NCBI RefSeq assembly: GCF_021568905.1
Contig: NZ_JAKGSB010000001.1
Span: forward strand, 434,001-498,000
Direction: 5' to 3'
DNA: 64,000 bases
Source of the DNA: Zavarzinia marina
GTDB lineage: Bacteria; Pseudomonadota; Alphaproteobacteria; Zavarziniales; Zavarziniaceae
Positions 1-8,326 of this stretch are shown piece after piece. Within the stretch, counting starts at the first letter, position 1, and every line of letters starts with the position of its first letter. The position numbers were made by a program, and so were the translations under genes. The notes under the pieces are model-generated. The model was not told where the DNA came from, did no database searches, and worked only from the letters and a program-made list of their open reading frames with translations.

Positions 1-794
1 CCAAGGACAGGCCGCTCCGCATCCTCGTCTCCAATGACGACGGCATCCACGCGCCCGGCCTCAAGGTCCTGATCCGCATCGCCAAGGCGATCAGCACCGA
101 CGTCTGGGTGGTGGCGCCGGAGACGGAGCAATCGGGTGCGTCCCATTCCCTGACCCTGACCTCGCCGCTGCGCATCCGCAAGGCGGGCGCCAAGCGTTAC
201 GCCGTCTCGGGAACGCCGACCGATTGCGTGATGATGGCGATCGACCGGCTGATCAAGGGGCGCAAGCCCGATCTCGTGCTCTCGGGCGTCAATCGCGGTG
301 GCAACATCGGCGAGGATGTAACCTATTCCGGCACCATCGCGGCGGCCATGGAGGGAACCATGCTGGGCGTGCCCTCGATCGCCATGAGCCAGGTTCTGGG
401 TTTCGATCGGGACAAGCCCGTGCAATGGGCCTGCGCCGCCGCCCATGGCGCGGCCGTGGTGCGCCGCCTGCTCGAGACAGGCTGGCCGGACGACGTGCTG
501 ATCAACGTGAATTTCCCGCCCATCGCCCCGGAAGAGGTGACGGGCGTCCGCGTCAGCCATCAGGGGCGGCGCGGCGTCGGCAACCTCTTCGTCGAGGAGC
601 GCGTGGACGCGCGCGGCAACGATTACTACTGGCTCGGCTACCGCCGCAGCCCGGAACCGCCCGAGGTCGATTCGGACATAGAGGCGGTCTATGCCGGCGC
701 CATTTCGGTCACGGCGCTGCACCTCGACCTCACCCATTACGATACCCAGGCCAACCTGCGGCGGGCCTTTTCCGGTCTCGATCTCGGATCGTGA
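1..794 (+). CDS. surE: 5'-nucleotidase SurE (5' end cut by window)
   Basis: Survival protein SurE is a metal-dependent nucleotidase that removes phosphate from nucleoside 5'- and 3'-monophosphates in the cytoplasm. The frame is open from base 3 and the true start lies just upstream of the window. The N-terminal metal-binding SNDDG motif is visible at bases 30-44, followed by PETEQSGASHS and the SGVNRGGNIGEDVTYSGT block that supplies the conserved Asn of the active site. About 263 residues are visible, close to the usual family length, so only a few residues are missing. The TGA stop is 17 bases before pcm. The order surE-pcm-nlpD is a widely conserved stationary-phase and repair cluster, which supports all three calls. 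Confidence 0.95.
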   Translation, partial: KDRPLRILVSNDDGIHAPGLKVLIRIAKAISTDVWVVAPETEQSGASHSLTLTSPLRIRKAGAKRYAVSGTPTDCVMMAIDRLIKGRKPDLVLSGVNRGGNIGEDVTYSGTIAAAMEGTMLGVPSIAMSQVLGFDRDKPVQWACAAAHGAAVVRRLLETGWPDDVLINVNFPPIAPEEVTGVRVSHQGRRGVGNLFVEERVDARGNDYYWLGYRRSPEPPEVDSDIEAVYAGAISVTALHLDLTHYDTQANLRRAFSGLDLGS

Positions 795-811
795 CGGGGC
801 GGGGGGCGAGG

Positions 812-1453
812 ATGGGCACCAACACCGAGAAAGCCAGCCTGATCCTGAGCCTGCGCCAGCAGGGCATCACGGACATCCGCGTCCTCGGCGCCATCGAATC
901 GATCCCGCGCGAGCGTTTCGTGCCGCCCGCCCTGGTGCACAAGGCCTATGAGGATACGGCGCTGCCGATTGCCGGCGGCCAGACCATCAGCCAGCCCTAT
1001 ATCGTCGCCTATATGACCCAGGCCCTCGACGTCGGTTCGCGCCACAAGGTGCTGGAGATCGGCACCGGCTCCGGCTATCAGGCCGCCGTGCTGGCGAAAC
1101 TGTGCCGCCGGGTCTATACGGTCGAACGCCGCCGCGCCCTGATGCGCCAGGCCGAGCGCCTGCTGACCGACATCCACGTCCACAATGTCGTCACCCGATT
1201 GGGGGACGGGGCCAAGGGCTGGCCGGAACAGGCGCCCTTCGACCGCATCATGGTCACCGCCGCCGCCCCCGAAGTGCCCCAGGCCCTGATCGAGCAATTG
1301 GCCGAAGGCGGCGTCATGGTGCTGCCGGTCGGCAAGGTCCACGGCCATCAGGAAATCTGGCGCGTGCGCCGCCAGGGCGCCGAGGCCCTCTACGAACAAT
1401 TGATGCCGGTGCGCTTCGTGCCGCTCGTCGAAGGCGTATTGCGCGACGATTGA
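812..1453 (+). CDS. pcm: protein-L-isoaspartate O-methyltransferase
   Basis: A 213-residue SAM-dependent methyltransferase that methylates isoaspartyl residues in damaged proteins to start their repair. The SAM-binding glycine-rich motif VLEIGTGSGYQAAVLA lies near residue 80, and the family-specific IAGGQTISQPYIVAYM block precedes it at about residues 48-64. The ATG at 812 is chosen because it follows the surE stop by 17 bases and gives the standard length; an upstream in-frame extension would run inside surE. It is cotranscribed with surE and the following lipoprotein gene. Confidence 0.95.
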   Translation: MGTNTEKASLILSLRQQGITDIRVLGAIESIPRERFVPPALVHKAYEDTALPIAGGQTISQPYIVAYMTQALDVGSRHKVLEIGTGSGYQAAVLAKLCRRVYTVERRRALMRQAERLLTDIHVHNVVTRLGDGAKGWPEQAPFDRIMVTAAAPEVPQALIEQLAEGGVMVLPVGKVHGHQEIWRVRRQGAEALYEQLMPVRFVPLVEGVLRDD

Positions 1454-1484
1454 CGCGCGAGGGGCAGCGACAGAGACTGCGCCC

Positions 1485-2828
1485 ATGGCGACATCCGGTA
1501 CCTCCAGCGTGATTCGATCCGTTTCGATGGCCGTCTCGATGGCCGCCGCGCTGCTGGCCCTCGCAGGCTGTGGCGGGCGTGCGGATCTTGCGCCCGTCGA
1601 ATATCTGTGGGAGGGCGGCACGGCGCCGACGGCCGGCGGCAGCGTTGCCGCCGCCGAGCCGATGCCGGCGGTCGTGGCCGCCCCCGTCGACCCTGTTTCC
1701 CCTGCGCCCGTCTTTGGCGGCGCGATCGAATCCGCGCCGCTCGAGCCGGCCCATGTCGATCCCGCACCGGTCGCGCCCGCGGGCTATCCGGCGGTCGCGG
1801 GTGACATCGTCGCGAGTGGCGAGACCGTGGTCGCCCCGGGCGAGACCCTGAGCGCCGTCTCGCGCCGGACCGGCGTGCCGCTGCGCGATCTGATCGTGGA
1901 GAATGGCCTGGTCGCGCCCTTCACCCTGCAGCCGGGCCAGCGCCTGCGCCTGCCCGAGACGCGCTATCACACGGTCGCCAAGGGCGACACGGTCTACAAT
2001 ATCTCCAACCGCTATGGCGTCGATCAGGCGAGCCTGATGGCCGAGAACGGCATCGCGCCGCCTTTCACCATCAAACTCGGCCAGCGCCTGCGCATCCCGG
2101 GCCGGGTGCAGACCGCGCCCGCACCCATCGCGGCGACCACCGCCATCGCCGCCATCCCCGCGGCGAGCGCGCCGACAGATCTTCTGCCCGGGACGATCGC
2201 GACGGCACCGGTGGCGCCGTCTCCCGAACCGCCCTCCATCGTCATCGTCGAGCCGGATCCCGACAGCCTGCCGCCGCCGGCAGACGGTTCCTATTACGTG
2301 CCGCCGCCGAGCGAGACGGCGCGGGCCGACGTGCCCCGGCCGGGCACCAAGCCGCAGGCGCCGCCCGAGGCCCCGCGCACGGCGGTCGCGGCGGCGACGA
2401 CGCCGGCGGCCCCCGCCAGGCCGGCCGTGCCCGGCAACGGCGGCCTGCGGTTCGCCTGGCCCGTGGCGGGCGACGTCATTTCGGGCTTCGGCCCCAAATC
2501 AGGCGGCCAGCACAACGACGGCCTCAACATCCAGGCCGCCAAGGGCGCCACCGTGCGCGCGGCCGAGGCCGGCGTCGTCGCCTATGCCGGGGACGAGATC
2601 CGGGGCTTCGGCAATCTGGTGCTCATCAAGCACGACGGCACCTATATGACCGCCTACGCCCATAACGACGCGCTGCTGGTGAAGCAGGGCGACCGGGTGG
2701 CGCGCGGCCAGCCCATTGCCCGCGTCGGCAATACCGGCCACGTCACCGTGCCCCAGCTCCATTTCGAGGTGCGCAAGGCCGGGACCCCGGTCGACCCGGT
2801 GAAATATCTCGACGGCGGGGCGGGGTAG
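1485..2828 (+). CDS. nlpD: NlpD-like lipoprotein with two LysM repeats and a degenerate LytM/M23 domain
   Basis: A 447-residue outer-envelope lipoprotein. A hydrophobic leader ends in a lipobox (LALAGC, Cys29). Two LysM peptidoglycan-binding repeats lie at about residues 116-158 and 161-205. A Pro/Ala-rich linker follows, and a LytM/M23 fold occupies about residues 320-445. The zinc-binding HxGxD motif appears here as NDGLN (residues 344-348) and the HLH motif as QLH, so three metal ligands are replaced. E. coli NlpD shows the same kind of loss and acts as an activator of cell-wall amidases rather than as an enzyme, so I infer an amidase-activator role at the septum. It sits 31 bases after pcm in the surE-pcm-nlpD order. 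Confidence 0.85.
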   Translation: MATSGTSSVIRSVSMAVSMAAALLALAGCGGRADLAPVEYLWEGGTAPTAGGSVAAAEPMPAVVAAPVDPVSPAPVFGGAIESAPLEPAHVDPAPVAPAGYPAVAGDIVASGETVVAPGETLSAVSRRTGVPLRDLIVENGLVAPFTLQPGQRLRLPETRYHTVAKGDTVYNISNRYGVDQASLMAENGIAPPFTIKLGQRLRIPGRVQTAPAPIAATTAIAAIPAASAPTDLLPGTIATAPVAPSPEPPSIVIVEPDPDSLPPPADGSYYVPPPSETARADVPRPGTKPQAPPEAPRTAVAAATTPAAPARPAVPGNGGLRFAWPVAGDVISGFGPKSGGQHNDGLNIQAAKGATVRAAEAGVVAYAGDEIRGFGNLVLIKHDGTYMTAYAHNDALLVKQGDRVARGQPIARVGNTGHVTVPQLHFEVRKAGTPVDPVKYLDGGAG

Positions 2829-2838
2829 ATTCGGCGCA

Positions 2839-2886
2839 GCCGGTTTCCACACGGGCCGGTTTCCGCACGGGCCGGTTTCGACACGG
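2839..2886. repeat. three tandem 16-bp repeats
   Basis: Three head-to-tail 16-bp units begin at 2839, 2855 and 2871, each close to GCCGGTTTCCACACGG. The second and third units differ from the first by one or two bases, and a decayed fourth unit (with AAGTTTCGG) follows. The array starts 10 bases after the nlpD stop and ends 23 bases before the stop of the convergent ATPase gene. It does not form a terminator hairpin. I see no known function; replication slippage is the simplest origin. Confidence 0.8.
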
Positions 2887-2909
2887 ACAAGTTTCGGATC
2901 CGGCCGCGT

Positions 2910-3770
2910 TCACGTTTCGAGCGGCCGACCCAGACGCCCAGCCAGATCCTGGATGAACTGCCAGGCGACGCGACCGGAGCGGCTGCCGCGCGTGACCGAC
3001 CATTCGATCGCCTGGGCGCGCAGGTCGTCCCTCGCGACATTCAGGGCGAAATGCGCGGCATAGGCTTCGATCATGGCGAAGAACTTGTCCTGGTCGCAGC
3101 CGTGAAAGCCGAGCCAGAGGCCGAAGCGATCGGACAGGGAGACTTTTTCCTCCACCGCCTCGCCCGGGTGGATCGCGGTCGACCGTTCGTTCTCGATCAT
3201 GTCGCGGGCCAACAGGTGGCGCCGGTTCGAGGTCGCGTAGAACACCACGTTCGGCGGCCGGCCCTCGATGCCGCCGTCCAGCACCGCCTTCAGGGATTTA
3301 TAGCTGGCATCCTGGCCGTCGAACGAGAGGTCGTCGCAGAACAGGATGAAGCGCCGGTCGACGCCGCGCAGGCGGCGCAGCAGGTCGGGCAGGGTGGCGA
3401 GATCCTCCCGCGCGATCTCGACCAGGGCGAGGGTGCCGTCATGGGCCGCCGCGACCTCGGCGTGGGCCGCCTTCACCAGGGAACTCTTGCCCATGCCGCG
3501 CGCCCCCCAAAGCAGGGCATTGTTGGCGGGCAGCCCGGCGGCGAAACGCCGCGTGTTCTCGACCAGAAGGTCGCGCACGAGGTCGATGCCCTGAAGGAGA
3601 TCGAGCGGCACGCGCGAGACCGCGGGCACGCCGTGCAGGCGCATGGGGTCGGTCTGCCAGACATAGGCTTCGAAGGCCTGGATATCGTCGTCGCGGGCCG
3701 GCGGCGGGGCCATTCGCTCCAGACTGTCGGCGATGCGGGCAAGAAGGGGGATCAGGGCGGCGTCGGTCAT
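2910..3770 (-). CDS. DUF815-family AAA ATPase
   Basis: A 286-residue P-loop ATPase. The Walker A motif is in WGARGMGKSSLVKA and a Walker B-like FILFCDDLSF follows. The C-terminal half has YATSNRRHLLARDM and SDRFGLWLGFHGCDQDKFF, which are typical of DUF815 proteins. The biochemical role of the family is not established; genes of this type commonly sit beside yajC in alphaproteobacteria, as here on the opposite strand. The ATG at 3770 (MTDAALIPLL) is chosen over an upstream in-frame ATG because the extra 21 residues look non-coding and would run into the yajC promoter region. Confidence 0.85.
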   Translation of the reverse strand: MTDAALIPLLARIADSLERMAPPPARDDDIQAFEAYVWQTDPMRLHGVPAVSRVPLDLLQGIDLVRDLLVENTRRFAAGLPANNALLWGARGMGKSSLVKAAHAEVAAAHDGTLALVEIAREDLATLPDLLRRLRGVDRRFILFCDDLSFDGQDASYKSLKAVLDGGIEGRPPNVVFYATSNRRHLLARDMIENERSTAIHPGEAVEEKVSLSDRFGLWLGFHGCDQDKFFAMIEAYAAHFALNVARDDLRAQAIEWSVTRGSRSGRVAWQFIQDLAGRLGRPLET

Positions 3771-3815
3771 GGCTGGGAAACTAGCACGGCCCGCGGCCGG
3801 CGATCCTCGCGAGAT

Positions 3816-3843
3816 TTGCATTCCCCCCCTCAACGGCTATAGT
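3816..3843 (+). promoter_or_regulatory. probable sigma-70 promoter of yajC
   Basis: TTGCAT at 3816-3821 and TATAGT at 3838-3843 are separated by 16 bases, placed about 35 bases before the yajC ATG. The TATAGT -10 recurs in front of the tRNA gene and the DUF2066 gene in this window, which strengthens the reading. Confidence 0.6.
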
Positions 3844-3878
3844 CCGCGCGTTTCGAACCGTGCGGAGATGCTACGCCA

Positions 3879-4217
3879 ATGTTGATTTCGACGGCTTATG
3901 CCCAGGCCGCGGGCGGTGCCGAAGGTGGAGCTGCGATGCTGATGCAGTTCCTGCCCCTGGTGCTGATCGTCGTGGTGTTCTATTTCCTGCTGTTCAGGCC
4001 GCAGCAAAAGCGCGCCAAGGAACACAAGGCGCTGCTCGAGGCGGTGCGCCGTGGCGATACGGTGGTGACCATGTCGGGCCTGATCGGCAAGGTCGCCAAG
4101 GTGCAGGACGGCGAAGTGGTCCTCGAGGTTGCCGAAGGGGTGCGCGTGCGCATCCTGAAGGGCACGATCTCCGAGGTCCGGGCCAAGGGCCAGCCCGTCG
4201 GCGACGACGAGAAGTGA
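3879..4217 (+). CDS. yajC: preprotein translocase subunit YajC
   Basis: A 112-residue inner-membrane accessory subunit that associates with SecDF. It has a short Ala/Gly-rich N-terminus, one strong membrane segment at about residues 21-41 (FLPLVLIVVVFYFLLFRPQQKR) and a soluble basic domain with the family pattern GDTVVTMSGLIGKV. It precedes secDF by 185 bases, the standard yajC-secD-secF context. Confidence 0.95.
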   Translation: MLISTAYAQAAGGAEGGAAMLMQFLPLVLIVVVFYFLLFRPQQKRAKEHKALLEAVRRGDTVVTMSGLIGKVAKVQDGEVVLEVAEGVRVRILKGTISEVRAKGQPVGDDEK

Positions 4218-4225
4218 CGATCCCT

Positions 4226-4297
4226 CGGCCCGGATCGGATGACCGATTGCCGGGCCGGGCATCTTGAAAATCCGGGGTGCCGCCTCGTCGCGGCACC
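4226..4297 (+). other. two consecutive RNA hairpins between yajC and secDF
   Basis: The first hairpin pairs CGGCCCGG (4226-4233) with CCGGGCCG (4250-4257) and continues inward as ATCGG/CCGAT with a two-base bulge. The second pairs GGTGCCGC (4276-4283) with GCGGCACC (4290-4297) across a six-base loop. Neither is followed by a T tract, so they are not classic intrinsic terminators. They sit in the 185-base leader of secDF and could moderate yajC-secDF transcription or mRNA processing. The rest of the gap up to 4402 shows nothing else. Confidence 0.55.
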
Positions 4298-4402
4298 GGG
4301 TCGGAGCGGCGGACAGATCCCGGGTGACGGACCCCGGGCGGCCGGATACCGAGAACTCCAGGTTCCGTTACAGCCATACATTCGACAGATCGAGCGGCCG
4401 AA

Positions 4403-6985
4403 ATGATCCAGTATTCCCGTTGGAAAATCCTGCTCTACATGGCGGTGGTCGCCCTCGGGGTGATTTTCGCCGCGCCGAATCTGTTCACCAAGGACACGTT
4501 GCAGGGCATGCCGTCCTGGGTGCCGCAGGAGCAGGTGAACCTGGGCCTCGACCTGCGCGGCGGCTCCCACCTCCTGCTCGAGGTCGACGTCGACACGGTC
4601 ATCCATGACCGCCTCGAATCGCTGGTCGATTCGGTCCGCACCTCGCTGGTCGGCGCCGGCATCCGCTATACCGGCCTCGGCGTCGCCAATTCGGGCGTCT
4701 CGGTCACCATCACCGATCCGGACCGGGTGGAGGAAGCTCGCCAGTTGCTGCGCGATCTGGCGACGCCGGTCGGCGGCGGCGTTCTCGGCGGCGGCGTGCC
4801 CGATATCGACGTGGCGAGCGACGGCGGCAAGCTGCGCCTGACCCTGTCCGAAGCCGGCATCACCGAACGCACCACCGGCGCCATCAACCAGAGCCTCGAA
4901 ATCGTGCGCCGGCGTATCGACGGCATGGGCACCTCGGAGGCGGTGGTGGCGCGCCAGGGCGACGATCAGATCGTGGTCCAGGTGCCCGGTCTGCAGGATC
5001 CGCAGCGCGTGAAGGAAATCCTCGGCCAGACCGCGAAGATGAGTTTCCGTCTGGTCGATACGGTCGATCCCGCCGAACTGGCCGCCGGCCGCGCGCCCGC
5101 CGGGACCGAGATCCTGTTCGGCGAGGTGCTGCCCGGCACCAATACGCCGGAGCCGATCGCGGTGCGCAAGAAGGTGTTGCTGACCGGCGAAATGCTGGTC
5201 GATGCCAGCGCCAGCACCAATCCCCAGACCGGCGAATGGGTGGTGAGCTTCCGTTTCGACGGCGAGGGCGCCAAGCGCTTCGCCAGTGTCACCAAGGAAA
5301 ACGTCGGCCGGCGCTTCGCGATCGTGCTCGACGACAAGGTGATCTCCGCTCCCGTGATCCGCGAGCCGATTCTGGGCGGCCAGGGCCAGATCAGCGGCAA
5401 TTTCACCGTCCAGGGCGCCAATGATCTCGCGGTCCTGCTGCGCGCCGGCGCGCTGCCCGCCCCCCTGACCGTGATCGAGGAGCGGACGGTCGGTCCCGAT
5501 CTCGGCGCCGACGCCATCGCGGCGGGCGAATTGTCGGGCCTGATCGGCACGGCGCTGGTCGTGATCTTCATGGTGCTGTTCTACTCGGTCACCGGCGTGA
5601 TCGCCGTGATCGCGCTGATCGCCAACATCGTCCTTTCGATCGCCATCCTGACCCTGATGGGCGCGACGCTGACGCTGCCGGGCATCGCCGGCCTGGTGCT
5701 CACGGTGGGTGTCGCGGTCGATGCCAACGTGCTGATCAACGAACGCATCCGCGAGGAGACCTTGCTCGGGCGGGGCGCCGCGGCGGCCCTCGACATCGGC
5801 TTCAACAAGGCCTATGCGACCATCATCGACAGTCACCTGACGTCGCTCTTCGCGGTCGCGACCCTGTTCTTCTTCGGCGAGGGGCCGGTGAAGGGTTTCG
5901 CCGTCACCATGGGCATCGGCCTGATCCTGTCCCTGTTCACGGCGGTCGCGCTGGTCCGGGTCGGCATGGTGCAATGGGTGCGCTGGACCCGGGCGAAGGT
6001 CCTGAACATCCATTCGCTGTTCAACCTGCGCCGGCTGCTGCCGGAAAACACGAACTTCCGCTTCATGCGCGGGCGCTTCATCGGCATCGCCATGTCCGCC
6101 GTGCTGTCGACCCTGTCGATCGTGCTGTTCGTGACGCCGGGGCTGAACTACGGCATCGACTTCGCGGGCGGCATCGTCGTCGAGGTCAGGACAGAAGGCC
6201 CGGCCGATCTGGGGCGCTTGCGCAGCGGCCTGAACGAGTTGCAACTGGGCGAGGTTTCGCTGCAGGAATTCGGCGGACCGTCCGACGTGCTGCTGCGCCT
6301 GCCGCGCCAGGCCGGCGGCGAAGACGCGCAGAACACCGCCGTCGAAGCGGTGCGCGGCAAGCTGGCCGAAATCTCGCCGGGCGTGAACCTGCGCCGGGTC
6401 GAGGTGGTCGGGCCACGCGTCTCGGAGCAATTGATTTCCAGCGGCGTGCTCGCCGTGCTGCTCTCCTTCGGGGCGATGCTGATCTACATCTGGTTCCGCT
6501 TCGAATGGCAGTTCGCGGTCGGCGCCGTCGCCACCCTGCTGCTCGACATCACCAAGACCGTGGGCTTCTTCGCCCTGACCGGGATCGAGTTCAACCTGAC
6601 GGCCATCGCGGCGGTGCTGACGCTCATCGGCTATTCGATGAACGACAAGGTCGTGGTCTACGACCGCATGCGCGAAAATCTGCGCAAATACAAGACCATG
6701 CCGCTGCGCGACCTGATCGACATGTCGATCAACTCGACCCTGACCCGGACCATCTTCACCTCGGCCACCACCTTCCTGGCCATGGCGCCCATGGCGATCT
6801 ACGGTGGTTCGGCGGTGTCGGGCTTTGCCCAGGTGATCCTCTTCGGCGTCGTCGTCGGGACCTCGTCGTCGATCTTCATCGCCGCGCCGCTGCTGCTGTT
6901 CCTCGGCGAGGGCAGGCTGCGCCGGGGCTCGCCCGCCGCGGCCGAGGCCAGCGGCGGCCCGAAGACACAGTCGGCCAAGGGCTGA
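4403..6985 (+). CDS. secDF: fused protein translocase subunit SecDF
   Basis: An 860-residue fusion of SecD and SecF, the proton-driven inner-membrane machine that pulls secreted proteins through SecYEG. The SecD half has an N-terminal membrane segment, GLDLRGGSHLLLEVD near residue 50, a large periplasmic P1 domain, and membrane segments from about residue 370 that include VGVAVDANVLINERIREE. The SecF half begins near residue 550 (FIGIAMSAVLS), with GLNYGIDFAGGIVVEV and SMNDKVVVYDRMREN. The conserved Asp and Arg residues tied to proton transfer are present in both halves. The fused arrangement is known in several alphaproteobacteria and in Bacillus. Two small genes tied to complex I assembly follow. 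Confidence 0.95.
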   Translation: MIQYSRWKILLYMAVVALGVIFAAPNLFTKDTLQGMPSWVPQEQVNLGLDLRGGSHLLLEVDVDTVIHDRLESLVDSVRTSLVGAGIRYTGLGVANSGVSVTITDPDRVEEARQLLRDLATPVGGGVLGGGVPDIDVASDGGKLRLTLSEAGITERTTGAINQSLEIVRRRIDGMGTSEAVVARQGDDQIVVQVPGLQDPQRVKEILGQTAKMSFRLVDTVDPAELAAGRAPAGTEILFGEVLPGTNTPEPIAVRKKVLLTGEMLVDASASTNPQTGEWVVSFRFDGEGAKRFASVTKENVGRRFAIVLDDKVISAPVIREPILGGQGQISGNFTVQGANDLAVLLRAGALPAPLTVIEERTVGPDLGADAIAAGELSGLIGTALVVIFMVLFYSVTGVIAVIALIANIVLSIAILTLMGATLTLPGIAGLVLTVGVAVDANVLINERIREETLLGRGAAAALDIGFNKAYATIIDSHLTSLFAVATLFFFGEGPVKGFAVTMGIGLILSLFTAVALVRVGMVQWVRWTRAKVLNIHSLFNLRRLLPENTNFRFMRGRFIGIAMSAVLSTLSIVLFVTPGLNYGIDFAGGIVVEVRTEGPADLGRLRSGLNELQLGEVSLQEFGGPSDVLLRLPRQAGGEDAQNTAVEAVRGKLAEISPGVNLRRVEVVGPRVSEQLISSGVLAVLLSFGAMLIYIWFRFEWQFAVGAVATLLLDITKTVGFFALTGIEFNLTAIAAVLTLIGYSMNDKVVVYDRMRENLRKYKTMPLRDLIDMSINSTLTRTIFTSATTFLAMAPMAIYGGSAVSGFAQVILFGVVVGTSSSIFIAAPLLLFLGEGRLRRGSPAAAEASGGPKTQSAKG

Positions 6986-7019
6986 GGCCCGCCGGTCAGG
7001 ATCCGAGAAAGGAGGCGCC

Positions 7020-7394
7020 ATGGCGCTCCGCGAACTCGACCAGGCGCCGCGCCGGATCGAACGCTATGGCGCCGGCGGCTTCCACATCGAGGGTGAACGC
7101 CACGAGGGCGCGCTCCTGCTGACCGCCAGCATCCTGGCGCCGCTCGCCATGGCCGACGCGACCACGGCCGATGCGGCGGCGGTCGCCGGCATTGTCGAGG
7201 CCAGGGACGACTTCGAGATGATCCTGATCGGCACCGGCCCGCGCTTCGCCATGCTGGCCAAGCCGGCGCGGGAGGCGCTGCGGGCCGCCGGCGTGCGCTT
7301 CGATGTCATGGACACGGGGGCGGCCTGCCGCACCTACAACGTCCTGGCGGCCGAGGGCCGGCGCGTCGCCGCCGCCCTGCTGCCGGTGCCCTGA
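7020..7394 (+). CDS. Mth938-like domain protein (NDUFAF3 family)
   Basis: A 124-residue soluble protein of the Mth938/DUF498 fold. The core GTGPRFAMLAKPAREALRAAGVRFDVMDTGAACRTYNVLAAEGRRVAAAL matches the pattern of the human complex I assembly factor NDUFAF3. The bacterial function is not proven. It begins 34 bases after secDF, with GGAGG eight bases before the ATG, and ends 8 bases before an NDUFAF6-like gene. This adjacency suggests a shared membrane-linked assembly job. Confidence 0.8.
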   Translation: MALRELDQAPRRIERYGAGGFHIEGERHEGALLLTASILAPLAMADATTADAAAVAGIVEARDDFEMILIGTGPRFAMLAKPAREALRAAGVRFDVMDTGAACRTYNVLAAEGRRVAAALLPVP

Positions 7395-7402
7395 GGCCGA
7401 TC

Positions 7403-8248
7403 GTGGCGGTGCCGTCGGCGGAACCCCTCGGCGATTTCGTCCGCATCCACGATCCCGACCGCTTCCTGGCGGCCATGTTCGCGCCGGCCGGGCGGCGCGG
7501 CGATCTGTTCGCGCTCTATGCCTTCAATTTCGAGGTGGCGCGGGTGCGCGAAATCGTGTCCGACGCCATGATCGGCCAGCTCCGCCTGCAATGGTGGCGC
7601 GATGCGCTCGACGAGGTCGCCCTGGGGCGCCCGCCGCGCCAGCACGAGGTGGTGCTGCCGCTGGCGCAGGCGATCGCCCGCCACGACCTGCCCATGGCGA
7701 TGTTCGAGCGCCTGCTCGATGCCCGCGAACTCGATCTCGACGACCAGCCGCCGCCCGATCTCGCCGCGCTTCGCCGCTATCTCGACGGCACTTCCGGCAC
7801 GCTGATCGAACTCGCGCTCCGCGTCCTCGGCGTCGAGGCCGGGGCGGGGGCGGCGGTCGCCCATGCCGCCGGTGTCGGCTTCGGCCTCGCCGGTATTCTG
7901 CGCGCCCTGCCGTTCCATGCGGGGGCCGACCGTCACTATCTGCCCGCCGATCTCATGGCCCGCCACGGGGTCGAGCGTTCGGCGCTGGCGGCGGGGCGGG
8001 GCGGGCCCGCGCTGGCGGCGCTCTCGGCCGAGATTGCCGATCATGCGCGCCGCCACCTGGACGAGGCCCGTCGACTGTCACGGGACCTGCCGCGCGGCGC
8101 CGTCGCCGCCCTTCTGCCCGCGACCGTGGCGCGGGGCTGGCTGAAGGATCTGGCGAAGAACGGCCACGACCCCTTCGCGCCGGTGGCACCCCGGCCGCTC
8201 TCGCGCCTCGCGGCGGTGACATTGGCCGGCCTGCGCGGGCGGCCATGA
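7403..8248 (+). CDS. squalene/phytoene synthase-fold protein (NDUFAF6-like)
   Basis: A 281-residue protein of the squalene/phytoene synthase fold. LRLQWWRDALDE at about residues 54-66 matches the first helix region. The place where a true synthase carries the second Asp-rich motif reads ILRALPFHAGADRHYLP and lacks the DxxED pair. This is the pattern of human NDUFAF6, a complex I assembly factor that is not expected to make squalene. The start is GTG at 7403, 8 bases after the upstream stop; the first ATG downstream would remove conserved N-terminal sequence. It is probably cotranscribed with secDF and the NDUFAF3-like gene. Confidence 0.75.
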   Translation: MAVPSAEPLGDFVRIHDPDRFLAAMFAPAGRRGDLFALYAFNFEVARVREIVSDAMIGQLRLQWWRDALDEVALGRPPRQHEVVLPLAQAIARHDLPMAMFERLLDARELDLDDQPPPDLAALRRYLDGTSGTLIELALRVLGVEAGAGAAVAHAAGVGFGLAGILRALPFHAGADRHYLPADLMARHGVERSALAAGRGGPALAALSAEIADHARRHLDEARRLSRDLPRGAVAALLPATVARGWLKDLAKNGHDPFAPVAPRPLSRLAAVTLAGLRGRP

Positions 8249-8326
8249 GGCCCAGGCGGCTTGTCCTCGCCGCGCGGCCATAGTAAGAGCCTGCACCTGA
8301 CCCGAAACAGGCGGGAGACACGTCCG

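Noticed and set aside
2839-2886. CRISPR array
   Set aside because: The 16-bp units are directly adjacent with no spacers and there are no cas genes.
4264-4608. Possible secretion-monitoring arrest peptide upstream of secDF
   Set aside because: The only open frame in the leader starts with TTG, has no signal-like hydrophobic stretch and no RAPG/RAPP/RAGP-type arrest motif, and runs deep into secDF in another frame.
7403-8248. Squalene or phytoene synthase for hopanoid or carotenoid synthesis
   Set aside because: The second Asp-rich motif is missing and the neighbour is an NDUFAF3-like gene, with no other isoprenoid genes near.
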